NCBI GenBank assembly: GCA_023301785.1 | Contig: JALZUF010000001.1 | Coordinates: 1-7,897, forward strand | Direction of reading: 5' to 3' | DNA from: Alphaproteobacteria bacterium | Lineage (GTDB): Bacteria; Pseudomonadota; Alphaproteobacteria; Micavibrionales; Micavibrionaceae | Length of the DNA stretch: 7,897 nucleotides | Shown: in pieces, positions 1-6,254 of the stretch | Layout of the letters: every line of letters starts with the position of its first letter | Position numbering within the stretch: position 1 is the stretch's first letter | Program-made: the position numbers and the translations under genes | The notes under the pieces: model-generated | The model's input: only the letters and a program-made list of their open reading frames with translations | Told to the model about the DNA's origin: nothing | Database searches by the model: none

Positions 1-378
1 ATCAATCAATTTCTTGGCACACCAAATAGCGTGACCGAGGCCTAATGGTTTTGGCTGGCGTGTCGTGAATAGCTTACCTTCTGGCAATTCAGATTCAGTA
101 ACGCGCAGTAACATTTCTTTTTTACCGCGTTTTTCAAGCGTGTCCATTAATTCAGGTTGGTAATCGAAATGCTCTAACAGCATGCCTTTATGGCGGCCTG
201 TTACAAAGATGATTTCTTCGATACCGGCGGCTAGGGCTTCGTCAACCACGTGGTGAATAAGAGGGCGGTCACCAATAGGGAGCATCTCTTTGGGCATAAC
301 TTTGGTGGCGGGAAGGAAGCGCGTACCTAATCCTGCGACAGGAAAGACGGCTTTACGTATCGGTTTGAAATTACTCAT
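1..378 (-). CDS. galU: UTP-glucose-1-phosphate uridylyltransferase, N-terminal part (cut by left edge)
   Basis: Predicted to make UDP-glucose from UTP and glucose-1-phosphate in the cytoplasm, feeding envelope polysaccharide synthesis. Reading the minus strand from the ATG at 378-376 gives 126 codons that stay open to base 1; full GalU proteins are about 290-300 residues, so well over half lies outside. The nucleotidyltransferase signature is clear near the N-terminus: FPVAGLGTRFLPATK around residues 12-26, then MPKEMLPIGDRP, the loop that holds the nucleotide and a conserved Lys. Further on, VTGRHK and the PLGLGHAIWCA segment match the GalU/RfbA fold, and GalU rather than RfbA fits the KEMLPI wording. 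I see no clear Shine-Dalgarno before this ATG. It is divergent from the Xaa-Pro aminopeptidase gene, with 101 bases between the two starts. Confidence 0.93.
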   Translation of the reverse strand, partial: MSNFKPIRKAVFPVAGLGTRFLPATKVMPKEMLPIGDRPLIHHVVDEALAAGIEEIIFVTGRHKGMLLEHFDYQPELMDTLEKRGKKEMLLRVTESELPEGKLFTTRQPKPLGLGHAIWCAKKLID

Positions 379-401
379 GATTTTTTATCTTTTGTTCTTA
401 T

Positions 402-429
402 TTGTGTTGTGAAACAACCCTGCTATTAT
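402..429 (+). promoter_or_regulatory. Candidate extended -10 promoter for the Xaa-Pro aminopeptidase gene
   Basis: A TATTAT box at 424-429 (one mismatch to TATAAT) is preceded by TGC at 421-423, giving an extended -10. The best -35 is a weak TTGTGT at 402-407, 16 bases upstream. The gene start at 480 lies about 50 bases downstream. A short dyad, GTTGT-GAA-ACAAC, fills 406-418 between the two boxes and could be an operator, but it is short. Assigned by eye only. Confidence 0.4.
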
Positions 430-479
430 TAATCGCATTGCTTAAACACTTCCACTAAAATATGCAAGGAAAAAATAAT

Positions 480-2225
480 ATGACTAATCATTTAAAGTTA
501 GACAAATTAAGGGCATCAATACGGAATAACGGTTTAGATGGTTATATCGTTCCGCGTACAGACGAATATTTAGGGGAGTATGTGGCGAGTTATGCTGAGA
601 GATTATCTTGGTTGACCAATTTTACAGGCTCTGCGGGGTTGGCGGTTGTGCTGGATGATAAGGCCGTTGTGATGAGTGACGGACGATATACCATTCAATT
701 GGCAGCAGAAGTAGATGCAGACATCTTTATGATCGCAAATTCTCAACAGGTGAAATTGGCGGATTGGCTGAATGATAATGTGTCTGAAGATGCGGTTATT
801 GGATATGATCCCAAATTACATACCTTTGCCGAAGTGGAAAAATTGGAAGAAGCGGGAATTACCCTTCAGGCCATAAGTGGCAATTTGATTGATACCGTTT
901 GGGGCGATCAACCAGACCACCCATCATCACAAGTACAATTATTTTCTGATACGATTGCAGGGCGTACGGCGCTGGAGAAAATAGAGCTTATTCAAAATGA
1001 TATTCAAACGCATGATGCGGAGGCGGCGTTGGTGACGATGTCGGATTCTATTGCGTGGTTATTGAATATCCGTGGGAGCGATATTCCGTTTATTCCTGTT
1101 TGCTTATCGTATTTGATTGTCCCCAAAGAAGGCAAAGTGCAATGGTTTGTAAATCAAAATAAAATAACTGGTGAGGTTAAAGATAAGCTGAAGGATGCTG
1201 TCGAGTTTTTTGAAGAAAGCGAAATAGCTTCTGCGTTGAAAAATTTAGAAAATAAAAAGGTTCTATTTGATGAAAAAAGAACGCCGATTTATTTTAAAAA
1301 CATTTTAGAAGATGTAAGTGCGGGTATCGTTTTTCAAGAAGATCTTTGTTTGTTGCCACGTGCGATTAAAACCAAGAACGAACAGAATGCCATGAAGCAA
1401 GCGCATATTATTGATGGCGTTGCGCTGGTGAAGTTTTTAAAATGGTTTGAAGAAGAAGCCCCAAAAGAAAATCTGGACGAGTTGAAAGTTGAAGCGCAAT
1501 TAGAAGCGTTTAGAGCAGAAGCATCCGAGTTTAAAGAACCAAGTTTTTCAACCGTATCAGGCTTTGGCGCGAATGGTGCTATTGTGCATTATCGCGCGAC
1601 GGAAAAAACCAACCTTAATATTACAAATGATAATTTGTTGCTGTTGGATAGTGGCGCGCAATATAGCTTGGGGACGACTGATATCACGCGAACCCTAATG
1701 ATTGGTGATGTCGCCGATGAGGTGAAGGAGCATAATACGCTGGTGCTACAAGGTCATATTGGTTTGGCTTGCGCAAAATTTCCCAAAGGCACAGATGGTA
1801 AAGCGTTGGATAAGTTGGCGCGCGCGCCATTGCAGGAGAAGGGGTTGGATTATGCTCATGGTACGGGGCATGGTGTGGGATGTTATTTATCCGTGCATGA
1901 GGAGGCCGCTGGTATATCACCGCGCGGCGAACGCGAAATGGAGGCGGGTATGATTGTCTCGAATGAGCCAGGATTTTATAAAGAAGGGGCGTATGGTATT
2001 CGTATTGAAAATTTAATTTTGTGTCAGGAAACGGATAACGAGAATTTATGTTTTGAAACGATCACATTGGCGCCCATCTCAAAAGACCTCATCGTTAAAG
2101 ATATGTTGAGTGAGGGTGAGGTGGATTGGTTGGATGGTTATCATGCTAAAGTCTATGACACGCTTTATCCGTTGCTCGATGAGGAACATCAAGAATGGTT
2201 GAAGCAGGTAACAGCAGAAATATAA
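480..2225 (+). CDS. pepP: Xaa-Pro aminopeptidase (aminopeptidase P, M24B family, long three-domain form)
   Basis: Predicted cytoplasmic metallopeptidase that removes the N-terminal residue when proline is second. At 581 residues it matches the long form (like human XPNPEP1), not the ~440-residue E. coli PepP, so the symbol is used loosely. By eye: a creatinase-type N-terminal domain (about 5-130), a second such domain (about 155-295), the pita-bread catalytic domain (about 300-520) and the short C-terminal M24_C segment (about 525-578). All five metal ligands are present: D390 (LDSGAQY), D401 (TTDITRT), H464 (HGTGHGVG), E496 (SNEPG) and E510 (IRIEN); H460 and H473 fit the substrate-binding His residues. 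An upstream in-frame ATG at 462 exists, but AAGGA at 466-470 lies 9 bases before the ATG at 480, so I choose 480. No signal peptide is seen. Transcription probably ends at the hairpin at 2236-2270. Confidence 0.95.
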   Translation: MTNHLKLDKLRASIRNNGLDGYIVPRTDEYLGEYVASYAERLSWLTNFTGSAGLAVVLDDKAVVMSDGRYTIQLAAEVDADIFMIANSQQVKLADWLNDNVSEDAVIGYDPKLHTFAEVEKLEEAGITLQAISGNLIDTVWGDQPDHPSSQVQLFSDTIAGRTALEKIELIQNDIQTHDAEAALVTMSDSIAWLLNIRGSDIPFIPVCLSYLIVPKEGKVQWFVNQNKITGEVKDKLKDAVEFFEESEIASALKNLENKKVLFDEKRTPIYFKNILEDVSAGIVFQEDLCLLPRAIKTKNEQNAMKQAHIIDGVALVKFLKWFEEEAPKENLDELKVEAQLEAFRAEASEFKEPSFSTVSGFGANGAIVHYRATEKTNLNITNDNLLLLDSGAQYSLGTTDITRTLMIGDVADEVKEHNTLVLQGHIGLACAKFPKGTDGKALDKLARAPLQEKGLDYAHGTGHGVGCYLSVHEEAAGISPRGEREMEAGMIVSNEPGFYKEGAYGIRIENLILCQETDNENLCFETITLAPISKDLIVKDMLSEGEVDWLDGYHAKVYDTLYPLLDEEHQEWLKQVTAEI

Positions 2226-2235
2226 TAATAATAAA

Positions 2236-2270
2236 AAACCGCCACAAAATATGAGGGCGGTTTATTTTTT
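2236..2270 (+). terminator. Rho-independent terminator, probably two-way
   Basis: AAACCGCC at 2236-2243 pairs perfectly with GGCGGTTT at 2256-2263 around a 12-base loop, followed by six T at 2265-2270. It starts 10 bases after the aminopeptidase stop. On the minus strand the same stem is followed by a T run (the A run at 2233-2238), so it can also stop the convergent rpsU transcript. Confidence 0.85.
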
Positions 2271-2324
2271 GTTAGTGATTTAAATTCAAGTTAATAAATA
2301 AAATCGGTAATAAGAAAAAAGATC

Positions 2325-2525
2325 TTACGACTCGCTACGTTTCTTACGCGCAGCTTTGCGTGAACGACGAATGTTTTCTTGTTTTTCGCGTTTACGTTTT
2401 GCAGTCGGTTTTTCGAAGTCGCGACGTTCTTTCATTTCGCGAAAAATTCCTTCACGTTGCATCTTTTTCTTCAGCACTCTCAGTGCTTGATCCACGTTAT
2501 TGTCACGTACGGATACTGTTACCAA
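2325..2525 (-). CDS. rpsU: 30S ribosomal protein S21, TTG start
   Basis: S21 is a small, very basic protein of the 30S subunit that helps initiation near the anti-Shine-Dalgarno end of 16S rRNA. The 66-residue product carries the family hallmark RDNNVDQALRVLKKKMQREG near residues 7-26, then a Lys/Arg-rich C-terminal helix ending KAARKKRSES; length and charge are normal. The start is TTG at 2525-2523: an in-frame TGA lies three codons upstream, there is no ATG before the conserved block, and GGTGA lies 6 bases before the TTG. An 8-codon reading frame (2545-2519) ends across this start. rpsU is convergent with the aminopeptidase gene, sharing its terminator, and divergent from ggt. Confidence 0.96.
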   Translation of the reverse strand: MVTVSVRDNNVDQALRVLKKKMQREGIFREMKERRDFEKPTAKRKREKQENIRRSRKAARKKRSES

Positions 2526-2641
2526 TCTAAATCACCGCCCTTCATTTGGCTTAATCGTTGTTTATTGTTATAAATAACTTGTCTTTGGTACGCATTTGCG
2601 CCCCATTGTGCAAGTAAAAATGATGTTTGAGGCTTTATTAT

Positions 2642-4417
2642 ATGATATTTATGCGTTTATTACTAATTACAGCGATGTTTTCGTTTGGGAGCGCGGCTTA
2701 TGCGCGGGATACGCAAATTGTGGCGCCAGAGGTCGCGCCAGAGATTGCACCAGAGATATCGACAGGGTTTAATACTGTTAAGTCAGCCAGAGGGAAAGAC
2801 TTTATGGCGGTCACGGCGCACCCTGATGCAACGAAGGCGGCCTATAAGATTTTGAGCGCTGGTGGAACGGCGGCGGATGCGGGGATTGCGGCGCAAATGG
2901 TTTTAGGATTGGTAGAACCGCAAAGCTCAGGCATTGGTGGTGGTTCTTTTATTCTCTATTATGACGCCAAAGCGCGAAAAATATTTAGCCTTGATGGACG
3001 TGAAAGTGCGCCGAGTAATGCAGGCGGTCATTTGTTTACGCGCAAAGATGGTCAAAAGATGGGGTTCTATGAAGCGGGTAATGGTGGGCGCGCTGTGGGT
3101 GCACCTGGGACGTTGCGCGCGTTAAGTCAGCTTTATGATTGGCAAGGCAAAACACCATGGTTTGATTTATTTAAACCTGCGATTAATCTGGCGGAAGATG
3201 GCTTTGTCATTACAGAGCGCTTACATAAAATGTTAGAAGCAGAGCGGGGTCGTTTTGATGTTGATACCGAAGCGAAGCTTTATTTTTTTCCTGATGCAGA
3301 TAATCCAATTGCGGCAGGTGAAGTGAAATATAATCAAGATTATGCGGTGACTTTAAATTTTATTGCGCAAGAGCGTGCCGATAAATTTTATACTGGCGCG
3401 CTGGCACGTAACCTTGTTCAAAAGGTTCGGGAGAATGGTAAAAACCCAGGACTGCTTTCGATTGAAGATATGGCGAACTATGAAGCAAAGGAGCGTCAGC
3501 CTATATGTGGTGGGTATCGCGGTTATAAAATCTGTTCTATGGCGGAGCCGTCAAGCGGCGCGCTGACTATGCTCATGACATTGGGTATGTTAGAGAAATT
3601 TGACCTTAGAGCGCTTGGGCCGCGTAACCCTGCCGCGTGGCACTTAATCGCGGAGGCTAGCCGTTTGGCATTTGCAGATCGTAATTATTACATGGCAGAT
3701 CCTGATTTTGTTAAAACACCAAGTCAGTTGTTGTTGGACAAAAATTATTTACAAATGCGTAGTGCGAAGATTGATGCAGGGCGTCCATTGCTTAATATTA
3801 ATCACGGTGTGCCGCCAAATTGGAATTTTGATGAGCAGCCTGCCGCCGCAGATGACGCATTAAAACCACCGGGTACAACACATATTAGTATTGTTGATAT
3901 GTATGGGAATATATTGTCCATGACATCGTCAATTCAAAATGCGTTTGGTAGTCGCGTGATGGTCGATGGATATTTATTGAATAATGAGCTGACTGATTTT
4001 TCTTTTACGCCGAATGATGAAAACGGAAACGTGATCGCCAATCGTGTGGAAGGGGGCAAACGTCCGCGCTCGTCTATGTCGCCAACCATCATATTTGATC
4101 CTGATAATAAACCTTACATGGTGATTGGGTCGGCGGGAGGAAGCCGTATCATTGGATTTGTGTTGCAACGCATTATTGCCGATATAGATTGGAATATGTC
4201 CGTTACAGAGGCATTGAAAATGCCGCATATTGTCCACCGCGGTAAGAAGCTTGAGCTGGAAAGCAAGGGCGTCAACATGGCGGAAGGTCTTAAGAAATAT
4301 GGTCACCCTGTAATAGTGGGTGAAATGAATAGTGGCCTGACGGTTATTAAGTTTGAGGGTGATAATATGGTCGGCGCAGCAGATCCAAGGCGTGATGGCA
4401 CAGCGCAGGGAAAATAA
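2642..4417 (+). CDS. ggt: Gamma-glutamyltranspeptidase (glutathione hydrolase), exported proenzyme
   Basis: Predicted N-terminal nucleophile enzyme that cuts or transfers the gamma-glutamyl group of glutathione and related peptides, probably in the periplasm. The 591-residue proenzyme has a signal peptide (MIFMR, a hydrophobic core, then SAAYA before about residue 22) and should self-cleave before T412 in the PGTTH motif, giving a large subunit of about 390 residues and a small one of 180, normal for the family. Other hallmarks are GIGGGSF, R120 in LDGRESAP, S477-S478 in PRSSMSPT and GSAGGSR at 496-502. Aligned by eye to E. coli GGT, N411 is replaced by Q432 and Q430 by E449, while D433 is kept as D452. 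The ATG at 2642 is chosen because GAGG at 2629-2632 lies 9 bases upstream; a TTG at 2627 and an ATG at 2651 are alternatives. No clear promoter was found; it is divergent from rpsU. Confidence 0.95.
   Translation: MIFMRLLLITAMFSFGSAAYARDTQIVAPEVAPEIAPEISTGFNTVKSARGKDFMAVTAHPDATKAAYKILSAGGTAADAGIAAQMVLGLVEPQSSGIGGGSFILYYDAKARKIFSLDGRESAPSNAGGHLFTRKDGQKMGFYEAGNGGRAVGAPGTLRALSQLYDWQGKTPWFDLFKPAINLAEDGFVITERLHKMLEAERGRFDVDTEAKLYFFPDADNPIAAGEVKYNQDYAVTLNFIAQERADKFYTGALARNLVQKVRENGKNPGLLSIEDMANYEAKERQPICGGYRGYKICSMAEPSSGALTMLMTLGMLEKFDLRALGPRNPAAWHLIAEASRLAFADRNYYMADPDFVKTPSQLLLDKNYLQMRSAKIDAGRPLLNINHGVPPNWNFDEQPAAADDALKPPGTTHISIVDMYGNILSMTSSIQNAFGSRVMVDGYLLNNELTDFSFTPNDENGNVIANRVEGGKRPRSSMSPTIIFDPDNKPYMVIGSAGGSRIIGFVLQRIIADIDWNMSVTEALKMPHIVHRGKKLELESKGVNMAEGLKKYGHPVIVGEMNSGLTVIKFEGDNMVGAADPRRDGTAQGK
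2720..2755 (+). repeat. Three tandem 12-base units coding [V/I]APE
   Basis: Directly after the GGT signal peptide, residues 27-38 read VAPE-VAPE-IAPE. The units start at 2720, 2732 and 2744 and differ only slightly at the DNA level (GTGGCGCCAGAG, GTCGCGCCAGAG, ATTGCACCAGAG). It is a short Pro/Glu-rich linker between the predicted cleavage site and the mature enzyme core, probably made by local duplication. Confidence 0.8.
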
Positions 4418-4430
4418 TTACATAATTGTA

Positions 4431-4460
4431 TTGACATAATAATAAAATTAGTGATATAAC
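4431..4460 (+). promoter_or_regulatory. Strong extended -10 promoter for the two unrecognised genes
   Basis: A perfect TTGACA at 4431-4436 is followed, after 18 bases, by TATAAC at 4455-4460 (one mismatch to TATAAT), with TG at 4452-4453 making it an extended -10. It begins 14 bases after the ggt stop, so the genes at 4488 and 4990 can be expressed apart from ggt; I see no terminator between, so read-through is also possible. The predicted transcript start is near 4467, leaving a leader of about 20 bases with AAGGAG at 4476-4481. Confidence 0.7.
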
Positions 4461-4487
4461 GCTCTACCATTTACCAAGGAGAGCGCT

Positions 4488-4985
4488 ATGAGCAACACGG
4501 CATTAAAATTAGAAGAACAAGATTTTTCACTTCCAGTTACGGCAGCAAATGATGCATATCATCAAGATCCTGTGACTATTATAAACATTGCGGATGTAGA
4601 AAATGGCAAGCTTAGCGTAAAAGAAGTTTTCGGTCGTGTTTCAGCTGGTGAGCGTATTCTTGTAGAGGTTTCACCAATTTTTGAAGGTCAACAAGAAACA
4701 GATTATGCTATCTTAGAAAATGTTGAACATCCTAAGATTACAGAAGCAATTCAAGTGGGTCGTTTGACTGGTGAAATGGACGATCTCGATCGCTATACGC
4801 TAGGAAGTGAAGCGGCGCTAAATTCCAATTTTATTACAGCAGTTATGCGCGTTAGTGGTGCGGTAGAACAAAGCCCGCAACCAAGAGAAATGACATTCAC
4901 TGATATGAGTACAGATGCGCAAACAATCATTCATGCAAGACGTGTTCGTGCTTCTATTAAGCTGGGCTTACGTGTTAATGGCTAG
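4488..4985 (+). CDS. Unrecognised 165-residue acidic protein
   Basis: I do not recognise this family. The gene looks real: a strong promoter, AAGGAG six bases before the ATG and a clean 165-codon frame. There is no signal peptide or membrane segment, so a soluble cytoplasmic protein is likely. The chain is acidic over most of its length (roughly 25 Asp/Glu against about 17 Lys/Arg), but the last 17 residues, from H149, are basic (HARRVRAS then IKLGLRVNG), a charge split that could suit binding to an acidic partner or nucleic acid. Residues 30-61 look like alternating strands and a helix, with the segment GRVSAGERILVEV at 49-61. The next gene starts 4 bases after the stop, so the two products probably act together. 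No catalytic motif, Cys pair or metal site is visible. Confidence 0.8.
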   Translation: MSNTALKLEEQDFSLPVTAANDAYHQDPVTIINIADVENGKLSVKEVFGRVSAGERILVEVSPIFEGQQETDYAILENVEHPKITEAIQVGRLTGEMDDLDRYTLGSEAALNSNFITAVMRVSGAVEQSPQPREMTFTDMSTDAQTIIHARRVRASIKLGLRVNG

Positions 4986-4989
4986 ATGA

Positions 4990-5379
4990 ATGTCATCGCG
5001 TTCTTCTCTTAAGCTCTTAGACTTTATCACACATGCTGATTTTTTCTGTGCGCAGGTAACAGATAAAGGCAGGGAATTTGTTGTTGAAATTCCTCAAGCC
5101 TCTGGCATAGCAGAGGTCTTGATTGCGAATAATTTTGAGCAAATAGCGGCACTTGGTAAACCTGATAATGGATTACGCTTTTTAAAGCCTAGTTTTTCAA
5201 CATTCGTAACAGAAGATGATTACGAATATGATGAAGAAGAAGATAAGATGGGCGTTGCGAGTGAGATAGACCTTGCCCTTAAACGTGCCGCTTCGGGAGA
5301 ATCTGTGTCTTTTACTGTGAATGGTAATAAGGTCTATATGGGCAATCAGCACATGATAACGCCATCTCTTGCCCCTTAG
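4990..5379 (+). CDS. Unrecognised 129-residue protein, second gene of the pair
   Basis: I do not recognise this family. The ATG at 4990 lies 4 bases after the stop of the preceding gene and has no visible Shine-Dalgarno, which points to translation by re-initiation or coupling and so to a tied ratio of the two products. The protein is soluble by eye: no signal peptide, no membrane segment and one Cys (C20). A strongly acidic stretch (TEDDYEYDEEED, residues 74-85) looks like an exposed linker between an N-terminal part (about 1-70) and a C-terminal part (about 88-120). The latter contains KRAASGESVSFTV at 98-110, which resembles a segment of the upstream protein and, loosely, the core of Phd-type antitoxins. 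That is too little to assign a function. Confidence 0.75.
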   Translation: MSSRSSLKLLDFITHADFFCAQVTDKGREFVVEIPQASGIAEVLIANNFEQIAALGKPDNGLRFLKPSFSTFVTEDDYEYDEEEDKMGVASEIDLALKRAASGESVSFTVNGNKVYMGNQHMITPSLAP

Positions 5380-5404
5380 TGTAAATCACTATTGTTTGGC
5401 ATAT

Positions 5405-5433
5405 TTGTCAAACCGTGCATTTTATGACATTAT
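5405..5433 (+). promoter_or_regulatory. Candidate promoter for the aquaporin gene
   Basis: TTGTCA at 5405-5410 (one mismatch to TTGACA) is followed after 17 bases by CATTAT at 5428-5433 (four of six), with TG at 5425-5426 as an extended -10. The predicted start falls near 5440, where a perfect dyad begins. The aquaporin start codon is about 50 bases further on. Confidence 0.45.
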
Positions 5434-5439
5434 GTCTTT

Positions 5440-5455
5440 GAAAGTATTCACTTTC
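5440..5455. promoter_or_regulatory. Perfect dyad at the predicted aquaporin transcript start
   Basis: GAAAGT at 5440-5445 and ACTTTC at 5450-5455 are perfect reverse complements around ATTC. The position, just after the candidate -10, is where a repressor could block initiation. It could also form a 5' hairpin in the transcript, or act as a weak terminator for the preceding pair, since TTCTT follows. Confidence 0.35.
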
Positions 5456-5491
5456 TTCTTAATTTAAATTCAATAACGAACAGGTTTTATT

Positions 5492-6199
5492 ATGATTAAA
5501 AAAGAAATAGCAGAATTTATTGGTACGTTTACGCTTGTACTTTTTGGTTGCGGGGCGGCGGTTATTGCTGGTGAGCAAATTGGCGTTTTAGGCATTTCAT
5601 TTGCCTTTGGTTTGGCATTAATTGCCATGGCGTATGGTATTGGTGGTGTCTCAGGATGCCATATTAACCCAGCGGTTAGTTTTGGTGCATGGGTAGCAGG
5701 ACGTATGTCTTTTATAGACTTCATTCGTTATGCAGTGGCGCAGTGCGCTGGTGCGATTGCGGGTGCATTTGTTTTGATGACGATTGTTAAAGGGCAAATG
5801 GCAGGGTATGACGTCGCCGCTTCTGGTCTTGGTCAGAATGGTTGGGGTGCTGGATACCTTGGTGAATACACGCGCGATGCAGCTTTGTTATTTGAAGTTG
5901 TGGCAACGTTTTTGTTTGTTACAGTTATTCTGGGGGCGACGGATGATGCTGATATTGCTCACCCAGCAATTGCAGGATTGGCCATTGGTTTAACATTGGT
6001 TGTGATCCATATCGTTGGTATTCAAATCTCTGGCGTTTCTGTTAACCCAGCAAGAAGTTTAGGCCCAGCGTTATTTGTGGGTGGTCAGGCAATGGAGCAA
6101 CTATGGTTGTTTATTGCTGCTCCCTTTGCGGGCGCAACATTAGCTGCGTTGAGATACCGTTTTTGCCCATGTAGTGGTACAGCGTGTTGTAAAAAATAA
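5492..6199 (+). CDS. aqpZ: Aquaporin (AqpZ-like MIP-family channel)
   Basis: Predicted inner-membrane channel for water or small uncharged solutes. The 235-residue length, six hydrophobic segments (roughly 5-27, 33-55, 81-100, 129-149, 157-180 and 203-222) and both half-helix motifs, HINPAVS (N59) and SVNPARS (N185), are typical. Counting from E. coli AqpZ by eye, the selectivity filter would be F39, H173, V182 and R188: three of four match the water-channel set, but Val replaces the usual Thr or Cys. The C-terminal tail is Cys-rich (CPCSGTACCKK). The ATG at 5492 is preceded by only a modest CAGG at 5481-5484. It appears to have its own promoter and ends at a strong hairpin 19 bases downstream. 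A glycerol facilitator is less likely given the length and the His in the filter. Confidence 0.92.
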   Translation: MIKKEIAEFIGTFTLVLFGCGAAVIAGEQIGVLGISFAFGLALIAMAYGIGGVSGCHINPAVSFGAWVAGRMSFIDFIRYAVAQCAGAIAGAFVLMTIVKGQMAGYDVAASGLGQNGWGAGYLGEYTRDAALLFEVVATFLFVTVILGATDDADIAHPAIAGLAIGLTLVVIHIVGIQISGVSVNPARSLGPALFVGGQAMEQLWLFIAAPFAGATLAALRYRFCPCSGTACCKK

Positions 6200-6217
6200 T
6201 AACAGAAATAAATTTAG

Positions 6218-6252
6218 AAAAAGCGGCTTATTAATTTAAGCCGCTTTTTTTT
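6218..6252 (+). terminator. Strong Rho-independent terminator, two-way
   Basis: AAGCGGCTTA at 6221-6230 pairs perfectly with TAAGCCGCTT at 6237-6246 around a 6-base loop; A at 6218-6220 and T at 6247-6249 can lengthen the stem. The T run reaches 6252, and an A run flanks the left arm. It sits between the convergent aquaporin gene and M14 peptidase gene and should stop both transcripts. Confidence 0.9.
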
Positions 6253-6254
6253 GT

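Noticed and set aside
462..479. ATG at 462 as the start of the Xaa-Pro aminopeptidase
   Set aside because: The Shine-Dalgarno AAGGA at 466-470 lies inside this extension and is correctly spaced for the ATG at 480.
2567..2578. Dyad GTTAT-AA-ATAAC between rpsU and ggt as an operator
   Set aside because: Five-base AT-rich arms in an AT-rich spacer are expected by chance, and no convincing promoter could be placed beside it.
3974..4306. 110-codon open frame opposite ggt
   Set aside because: It lies wholly inside the conserved GGT small-subunit coding region, antisense, with no recognisable protein features.
4990..5379. Phd-type antitoxin of a toxin-antitoxin pair
   Set aside because: Only about 20 C-terminal residues (ASGESVSFTV, then NGNK) recall the Phd core. 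The rest does not, the motif lies late in the protein, and the partner has no PIN, Doc or RelE features.
5394..5413. Hairpin GTTTGGC/GTCAAAC after the second unrecognised gene as a terminator
   Set aside because: The stem has a G-T pair, is AT-rich and no T run follows. It also overlaps the candidate -35 of the aquaporin promoter.
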